From NCBI GenBank assembly GCA_904502185.1, contig CAJGDX010000066.1, forward strand, positions 1 through 12,289: a stretch of DNA of 12,289 nucleotides, in the 5' to 3' direction. The notes below the pieces were generated by a model. The model had not been told where the DNA came from, ran no database searches, and was given only the letters and a program-made list of their open reading frames with translations. Source of the DNA: an uncultured Bacteroidaceae bacterium. GTDB lineage: Bacteria > Bacteroidota > Bacteroidia > Bacteroidales > Bacteroidaceae. Shown here one piece after another: positions 7,959-12,289 of this stretch (position 1 is its first letter; each line of letters begins with the position of its first letter). Made by a program: the position numbers and the translations under genes.

Positions 7959-8213
7959 ATGAAAAAAGAGATTCATCCCGCAGAATACCGTCCCGTTGTA
8001 TTCAAAGACATGTCAAACGGTGACTGCTTCCTTTCACAGTCTACATGCAACACAAAAGACACAATCGAGTTCGAAGGTCAGACATATCCTTTGATCAAGC
8101 TTGAGATTTCTAACACATCTCACCCCTTCTACACAGGTAAAGCAAAGCTCGTGGATACAGCAGGTCGCGTAGACAAGTTCATGAGCCGTTACGGCAAAAC
8201 TTTGAAGAAGTAA
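7959..8213 (+). CDS. rpmE2: 50S ribosomal protein L31, type B
   Basis: The 84-residue protein begins MKKEIHPAEYRPVVFKDM and contains FYTGKAKLVDTAGRVDKF, both characteristic of bL31. Cysteines occur at 23 and 30 only and do not form the CxxC zinc pairs of type A, and the protein is longer than type A (about 70), so it is the zinc-independent type B. It binds the large ribosomal subunit at the central protuberance and helps bridge to the 30S subunit. Where both types exist, type B is induced by zinc starvation; many Bacteroidota appear to carry only this form, in which case it would be constitutive, as the strong promoter suggests. It stands alone with its own promoter and a hairpin 21 bp after the stop. 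Confidence 0.96.
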   Translation: MKKEIHPAEYRPVVFKDMSNGDCFLSQSTCNTKDTIEFEGQTYPLIKLEISNTSHPFYTGKAKLVDTAGRVDKFMSRYGKTLKK

Positions 8214-8234
8214 TCGGGATATTTCACGATATAC

Positions 8235-8268
8235 ATATAAGGTTGTGTCACACGACACAACCTTATAT
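8235..8268 (+). terminator. Hairpin terminator after rpmE2
   Basis: Arms 8235-8249 and 8254-8268 pair perfectly over 15 bp around an ACAC loop, starting 21 bp after the L31 stop. The core is AAGGTTGTGTC/GACACAACCTT. The T-rich stretch after it is short, so termination may be incomplete. Confidence 0.7.
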
Positions 8269-8368
8269 TGTTTATATAGACCACCACAAGGCCACCATAT
8301 TCAGCCACAGAAATAGTTATCGACTTACACCGCAGCCATCGCAACCAGAAACAAAAAGTGTCCATAGA

Positions 8369-8911
8369 ATGAAAAGAATAATAATACTGTTTATATTGAC
8401 GGCTACGCTGTTACCCATGCAGGCACAAAGCCGCAAAGCAGTGGAAACATCGACAGACATAACAATGTTTGTTCCACCCGTGGCAGGTGCCATAATGACT
8501 CTTGCCCACCACGACAGCGACGGATTCTGGCAGCTTGCCGGCAGCGGAGCAGCAAGCGTCGCAACCGCATACGCACTCAAATACAGCATAAAGAAGCAGC
8601 GCCCCGATGGCAGCGACAACCACTCATTCCCATCGAACCACACAGGCTTCGCCTTTATGGGAGCCACCTTCATCGGGCAGCGCTACGGGTGGAAATACTC
8701 AATTCCGGCCTACCTGGTCAGCGGCTACACAGCATGGGGCAGAATACACAGCAAGCGACACGACTTTTGGGACGTGCTTGCCGGAGCCGCCATAGGCAGC
8801 GGATGCGCGCTGCTGATAACATCCCCCTTTGCAAGCAAGAACAAACTATCCATAATGCCCTATTTCCCGGCCGACAGAGGAGCCGGTTTTCACGCCACAC
8901 TGCAATTCTGA
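8369..8911 (+). CDS. PAP2 superfamily phosphatase with signal peptide
   Basis: The frame is open from 8243, but the start is placed at ATG 8369 because it opens a clean signal peptide (MKRIIILFILTATLLPMQA, cleavage likely before QS); the earlier residues overlap the rpmE2 terminator. The 180-residue product carries all three PAP2 motifs: K71-x6-R78-P79, PSNH with H91, and R125-x5-H131-x3-D135. H131 is the expected nucleophile. PAP2 enzymes remove phosphate from lipid substrates such as phosphatidic acid, undecaprenyl pyrophosphate or lipid A at the periplasmic face. At 180 residues it is shorter than lipid A phosphatases with six clear membrane helices. The C-terminus ends in an alternating strand with terminal Phe (FHATLQF). 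Superfamily is firm; substrate unknown. No convincing promoter was found upstream. Confidence 0.9.
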   Translation: MKRIIILFILTATLLPMQAQSRKAVETSTDITMFVPPVAGAIMTLAHHDSDGFWQLAGSGAASVATAYALKYSIKKQRPDGSDNHSFPSNHTGFAFMGATFIGQRYGWKYSIPAYLVSGYTAWGRIHSKRHDFWDVLAGAAIGSGCALLITSPFASKNKLSIMPYFPADRGAGFHATLQF

Positions 8912-9007
8912 CAGACACTTCAGCCATAGTTCCGAACCATTTTAGCTCACTTTGCCGCCCTGCTTAAGAAATAGCAACAACTTATATGTTTTTTTTAACC
9001 GTTAAGG

Positions 9008-9038
9008 TTGCATTATTTTAGTTAATGAAGTATCTTAG
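9008..9038 (+). promoter_or_regulatory. Probable promoter for nadA-paaK-ACT
   Basis: TTG at 9008-9010 lies 20 nt before TATCTTAG at 9031-9038, which differs from TAnnTTTG at one position. It is preceded by a T8 run at 8989-8996. Transcription would start near 9045, giving a nadA leader of about 100 nt. Confidence 0.65.
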
Positions 9039-9048
9039 CATCTCAAAT

Positions 9049-9116
9049 GGGGAGGCGGCGCCAAAACCTGCTCCGTAAAAAAAAGAAACACCCCAACGCC
9101 CGACACATAATCGGGC
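9049..9116 (+). other. Structured nadA leader region (unassigned)
   Basis: A GC-rich start (GGGG 9049-9052, then GGAGGCGGCGCC) could pair with CTCC at 9071-9074 or CCCC at 9091-9094. A separate hairpin GCCCGA (9098-9103)/TCGGGC (9111-9116) with a 7-nt loop follows. An A8 tract lies between them. The alternatives could allow switching, but no known riboswitch consensus was recognised, and these pairings were found by eye. Confidence 0.35.
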
Positions 9117-9146
9117 CAGTTAACACACATCAAACAATATTTGCAA

Positions 9147-10148
9147 ATGAAGGAATCGTGGAAAAACAACGGATTTGTCGACGAGCCTATACCTGCCGGC
9201 ATTGACCTTAAGAGTGAGATAAGACGCATGTGCCAAGAGAAGAATGCCGTAATTCTTGCGCACTATTATACAGCCGGAGACATACAGGACGTTGCCGACT
9301 TTGTAGGCGACAGCCTTGCACTGGCACAACAAGCAGCAAAGACAACAGCCGATGTCATAGTTATGTGCGGCGTACACTTCATGGCAGAAACAAACAAAGT
9401 ACTATGCCCCGACAAGAAGGTACTTCTCCCCGACCTCAATGCCGGTTGTTCACTTGCAGACACCTGCAAAGCCGAAGACCTTGCAAAATACAAAAAGGAA
9501 CACCCCGAATACAAAGTCGTAGCATACGTAAACACCTCTGCGGCTGTCAAAGCCCTGACAGATGTGGTGGTAACATCGTCCAATGCACGACAGGTAGTCG
9601 ACAGTTTCCCTAAAGACGAGAAGATACTTTTTGCCCCCGACAAAAACCTCGGAGGATACCTGAATGCAATCACCGGCCGCAACATGCTGCTGTGGAACGG
9701 CGGTTGTCACGTACACGAACGCTTCTCGATAGAGAAAATCGTAGAGCTGAAGTCGCAGTACCCCAATGCAAAAGTGCTTGCACACCCCGAATGTAAAAGC
9801 GGTGTCCTCGCACTTGCCGACTACATAGGTTCCACTGCCGCCATACTCAAATATGCGCTGACAGACAGCGCCGACACCTACCTTGTAGTCACCGAGAGCG
9901 GCATACTGCACGAAATGCAGAAGAGCCTGCCAACAAAGAAGTTCATCCCCGTGCCGCCCGAAGTTGCCATGGGCAGCAACTGCTCATGCAACGAATGTGA
10001 CTACATGCGCATGAACACAATGGAAAAGCTCTACAACTGCCTGAAGTTCGAATGGCCCGAGGTAGAACTCGACCAGACATTGCGCGAAGACGCGCTGCGC
10101 CCCATCGAGCGCATGCTTGAAATCTCGGCAACAATGCAACAGAAATAA
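9147..10148 (+). CDS. nadA: Quinolinate synthase NadA
   Basis: NadA condenses iminoaspartate with dihydroxyacetone phosphate to quinolinate in de novo NAD synthesis, using an oxygen-sensitive [4Fe-4S] cluster. The 333-residue protein has the family blocks ILAHYYTAGDIQDVADFVGDS, HFMAETNK and the cluster cysteines C101 (in GCSLADTC), C187 (in GGCHVHE) and C284 (in CSCNEC, with C279 and C281 nearby). The spacings of 86 and 97 residues closely match those I recall for E. coli NadA. The ATG at 9147 is preferred over the in-frame TTG at 9141. The usual partners nadB and nadC are not in the window; instead paaK follows after 34 bp, probably in the same transcript. All key residues are present. Confidence 0.97.
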   Translation: MKESWKNNGFVDEPIPAGIDLKSEIRRMCQEKNAVILAHYYTAGDIQDVADFVGDSLALAQQAAKTTADVIVMCGVHFMAETNKVLCPDKKVLLPDLNAGCSLADTCKAEDLAKYKKEHPEYKVVAYVNTSAAVKALTDVVVTSSNARQVVDSFPKDEKILFAPDKNLGGYLNAITGRNMLLWNGGCHVHERFSIEKIVELKSQYPNAKVLAHPECKSGVLALADYIGSTAAILKYALTDSADTYLVVTESGILHEMQKSLPTKKFIPVPPEVAMGSNCSCNECDYMRMNTMEKLYNCLKFEWPEVELDQTLREDALRPIERMLEISATMQQK

Positions 10149-10182
10149 CAGATACACGACGAAATAAAAAAAGGAAAATAAC

Positions 10183-11481
10183 ATGTACCTACACAAAGAG
10201 CTGGAGACGATGACTCGTCCCGAAATAGAAAAATTGCAGTTGGAAAGACTACAGAAAACAGTCCGTCACTGCATGAATTCACCCTTCTACAAGAAACGAT
10301 TCGAGGATAACAATCTCAAACCCGAAGATATTAAAACCCTTGACGACCTGCGCAAAATCCCCTTCACAACCAAGCAGGACCTGCGCGACACATACCCCTT
10401 TGGCATAGCATCAGTACCCCTGGAGAAGGCAACACGTCTGCACTCATCAAGCGGTACCACAGGTAACCCCACCGTAATCCTTCACACACAGAAAGACCTT
10501 GACGAGTGGGCAAACGCCGTAGCACGATGCCTGCACATGGTAGGCTTGCGTCCCAGCGACGTATTCCAGAACTCGTCGGGTTATGGAATGTTCACCGGCG
10601 GTCTCGGATTCCAATATGGTGCAGAGAAGCTCGGAATGTTGACAGTACCCGCAGCAGCAGGTAACACCAAACGACAGATAAAATTCATGACAGACTTCGG
10701 CACAACAGCCGTACACGCAATACCCAGCTACGCAGCACGCATCTACGAAGTGATGGAAGAGATGGGAATCGATCCCCGTCGCGACACAAAACTCAAGACA
10801 CTTGTAATTGGTGCAGAGCCCCACTCTGAGGAGCAGCGTCGCCGCATAGAGCAGATGCTTGGAGTAAAAGCATACAACTCATTCGGTATGTCTGAAATGT
10901 GCGGTCCCGGTGTAGCCTTCGAATGTACTGAGCAGAATGGTCTTCACATCTGGGAGGATTACTACATTGTAGAAATCGTTGACCCCGAAACACTCGAGCC
11001 CGTTCCCGTGGGCGAAGTAGGAGAACTGGTACTCACCACCATCAACCGAGAAGCAATGCCCCTGCTGAGATACCGCACACGCGACCTCACCCGTATCCTT
11101 CCCGGCGAGTGTCCCTGCGGACGCCACCACGCACGTCTCGACCGCATGAAGGGTCGCAGCGACGACATGATAATCCTTAAAGGAGTAAACATCTTCCCCA
11201 TTCAGATAGAAACAATCCTGTTGCAATTCAAAGAATTAAGCACCGACTATCTGATAACATTGGAAACTGTAGACACCAACGACGAAATGACCATCGAGGT
11301 GGAAATAAACGAAATGTTCACCGACGACTACGCACGTCTGCAATCGCTTACACGTGAAATAACCCGTCAGTTGAAAGATGAAATTCTCGTCACCCCACGC
11401 GTTAAACTGATGCCTAAAGGCGCACTTCCCAAGAGCGAAGGCAAGGCAGTCAGAGTAAAAGACCTGCGCAAAGCATATTAA
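10183..11481 (+). CDS. paaK: Phenylacetate-CoA ligase family AMP-forming enzyme
   Basis: This 432-residue member of the ANL superfamily activates an aryl acid with ATP and transfers it to CoA. It shows the phosphate-binding loop SSSGTTGNPT (88-97), the region NSFGMSEMCGPG, the YRTRDLT core motif, GRSDDMIILKGVNIFP, and the C-terminal PKSEGKAVRV with catalytic K421. Length matches PaaK (about 430-440). It is followed by a double-ACT protein, a pair commonly seen in anaerobes and often beside indolepyruvate:ferredoxin oxidoreductase genes (iorAB), where the role is probably arylacetate/aryl-CoA interconversion during aromatic amino acid fermentation rather than aerobic phenylacetate breakdown. 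No ior genes are in this window. AAGGA sits 7 nt before the ATG. Family is firm; the preferred acid is inferred. Confidence 0.93.
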   Translation: MYLHKELETMTRPEIEKLQLERLQKTVRHCMNSPFYKKRFEDNNLKPEDIKTLDDLRKIPFTTKQDLRDTYPFGIASVPLEKATRLHSSSGTTGNPTVILHTQKDLDEWANAVARCLHMVGLRPSDVFQNSSGYGMFTGGLGFQYGAEKLGMLTVPAAAGNTKRQIKFMTDFGTTAVHAIPSYAARIYEVMEEMGIDPRRDTKLKTLVIGAEPHSEEQRRRIEQMLGVKAYNSFGMSEMCGPGVAFECTEQNGLHIWEDYYIVEIVDPETLEPVPVGEVGELVLTTINREAMPLLRYRTRDLTRILPGECPCGRHHARLDRMKGRSDDMIILKGVNIFPIQIETILLQFKELSTDYLITLETVDTNDEMTIEVEINEMFTDDYARLQSLTREITRQLKDEILVTPRVKLMPKGALPKSEGKAVRVKDLRKAY

Positions 11482-11503
11482 GAAACCATTAAATTCGGAA
11501 AAT

Positions 11504-11932
11504 ATGACAGTACATCAAATATCCGTGTTCATCGAAAACCGCCAAGGAACACTGCAGAAAGTGCTTGACCTGTTAAAAGAAGGCAACATACAGTTGATAG
11601 CAACCACCATTGCCGACACCACAGAATATGGTATATACCGCATCATCTGTTCAGAGCCTACCCGCGCATACGAAACACTGAAGAACGCAGGAATCTCTGT
11701 AAATCTCTCAGACGTATTCGCCATAAAATTGGAGAATGAAGTAGGACGTGCAGCCGACACCGTAAAGCTCTTCAGTGACGCAGGTATAGGCATTTCATAC
11801 TTCTACTCATTCATGTTGGGCGACAAAGGAATCATGGTATTCCGCACCAATAATGCCGAACGTTCACGCGAAATAATCATGCTGAACAAGCTTGACTTCA
11901 TAGCAGAAAAAGACTTGTCAAAATTACTGTAA
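11504..11932 (+). CDS. Tandem ACT-domain protein
   Basis: The 142-residue protein is made of two ACT folds in series (about 2-68 and 72-138), each starting with a beta strand and a ligand-type turn: QISVFIENRQGTLQKVLDLL in the first and FAIKLENEVGRAADTVKLF in the second. The second ends with FIAEKDLSKLL. There is no catalytic domain, so it is a stand-alone amino-acid sensor of the kind found after paaK. It probably binds an aromatic amino acid and modulates the ligase or an associated enzyme; the ligand is inferred from context. It begins 22 bp after paaK, with only a weak GGA upstream, and is the last gene before the hairpin at 11955-11994. Confidence 0.88.
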   Translation: MTVHQISVFIENRQGTLQKVLDLLKEGNIQLIATTIADTTEYGIYRIICSEPTRAYETLKNAGISVNLSDVFAIKLENEVGRAADTVKLFSDAGIGISYFYSFMLGDKGIMVFRTNNAERSREIIMLNKLDFIAEKDLSKLL

Positions 11933-11935
11933 CAA

Positions 11936-12000
11936 ACAGACAACCAATAAATAGTGACAGCCCCTTCCGGAATTAACATCGGAAGGGGCTGTCAGTCTGT
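11936..12000 (+). terminator. Large hairpin ending the nadA-paaK-ACT transcript
   Basis: Inner arms 11955-11969 and 11980-11994 pair perfectly over 15 bp (core CAGCCCCTTCCG/CGGAAGGGGCTG) around a 10-nt loop. An outer ACAGAC (11936-11941)/GTCTGT (11995-12000) stem could close around it. It begins 4 bp after the ACT stop. There is no long T-tract, so it may work as an RNA 3'-end stabiliser as well as a terminator. Confidence 0.75.
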
Positions 12001-12036
12001 AATATACTATTACATTACCACATTGCAAGATGCATT

Positions 12037-12289
12037 TCAGTGCCTGTCCTCGGGGTTCAATGGATCACTAATAATATTCAAAATTATTGGTATCCGGTAA
12101 AAGTTTAAAAGGGTATTAAAGTGTGTTTCAATCCGCAGTATTTATGCGGTTCCATCCATAGCATTGGTAACTTAAAACTCAACCGGCACCGTAAGCATCA
12201 CAGCCGAGAGGCCGTCTGTTTTTCGGATTAAGTGCGAAGGTTTGTGCAAACGAGCGTAACGCAAGTTTACTTGCAAGTTACAAAGCGAG
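12037..12289 (-). repeat. Probable dispersed Bacteroidales intergenic element or decayed gene end (runs off the window)
   Basis: There is no + strand gene after 11932. On the minus strand one frame runs from the window edge to 12037, interrupted only by TAA at 12172-12174 and 12142-12144. The first segment (38 residues from the edge) ends KTDGLSAVMLTVPVEF, with a terminal Phe like an outer-membrane beta-barrel end. The second is 9 codons. The third (34 codons) ends IISDPLNPEDRH before TGA at 12037-12039. These translated strings resemble small spurious ORFs I recall from many Bacteroides/Prevotella genomes, which suggests a multi-copy intergenic element rather than a working gene; this is memory and was not searched. 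The right end also holds GCAAGT-TT-ACTTGC near 12262-12275, a motif type seen in intergenic repeats of this order. Confidence 0.45.
12062..12095. other. Hairpin within the terminal non-coding region
   Basis: GGAT (62-65) and ACTAATAAT (67-75) pair with ATTATTGGT (83-91) and ATCC (92-95) around a 7-nt loop, with one bulged C and one G-U pair, for 13 pairs in total. A second short hairpin, CCGCA/TGCGG, lies at 12133-12149. Neither matches an RNA family I know; no tRNA was found here. Confidence 0.5.

Noticed and set aside
8243..8368. Upstream extension of the PAP2 frame (42 codons)
   Set aside because: It starts inside the rpmE2 terminator hairpin and would bury the signal peptide that begins at 8369.
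8989..8996. T8 run after the PAP2 gene as a terminator
   Set aside because: No stable hairpin immediately precedes it; it more likely belongs to the AT-rich region upstream of the nadA promoter.
12045..12070. tRNA T-arm-like GGGGTTCAATGG
   Set aside because: The 3' side of the stem is not complementary and no acceptor, D or anticodon arms can be built around it.
12120..12150. CRISPR-repeat-like GTTTCAATCCGCAGT segment
   Set aside because: It occurs once, with no second copy or spacer periodicity, and has no cas genes nearby.

Overview
The window comes from a Bacteroidota chromosome, most likely order Bacteroidales (Bacteroides/Prevotella-like). The evidence is the promoter style (TTTG, 19-20 nt, TAnnTTTG, seen before three genes), start sites mostly without Shine-Dalgarno sequences, a lipoprotein M64 metallopeptidase, a type B L31, and a paaK-ACT gene pair. 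All ten complete genes and the partial first one read on the + strand. It is mostly ordinary chromosome, with no phage, plasmid, CRISPR or complete transposon.

Layout. (1) 1-141: the C-terminal end of a papain-fold aminopeptidase C (bleomycin hydrolase family), closed by a perfect 22-bp hairpin terminator. (2) 331-5135: a tightly packed recJ-recQ-recX-comF unit. Each start overlaps the previous stop (ATGA, ATGA, then 17 bp), so the genes are probably translationally coupled. Together they supply single-strand exonuclease, helicase, RecA modulation and a DNA-uptake-associated PRT-fold protein. (3) 5175-7851: a promoter, an M64 lipoprotein metallopeptidase, and 20 bp later an uncharacterised ATP-grasp-like protein with an unusually good Shine-Dalgarno. 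(4) 7853-8268: a self-contained rpmE2 (L31 type B) unit with promoter and terminator hairpin. (5) 8369-8911: a secreted or membrane PAP2 phosphatase. (6) 9008-11994: a promoter with a roughly 100-nt leader, then nadA, paaK and a double-ACT protein, ended by a large hairpin. (7) 11995-12289: non-coding on the + strand; the minus strand has a long, mostly open frame that looks like a Bacteroidales dispersed intergenic element or a decayed gene end.

The points most worth a second look are the terminal minus-strand element, the ATP-grasp protein of unknown substrate next to the M64 peptidase, the RecQ with its zinc site near the C-terminus and no HRDC domain, and the structured nadA leader. I did not find a convincing new multi-gene system. 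Functions are assigned from motifs read by eye; no database search was run.
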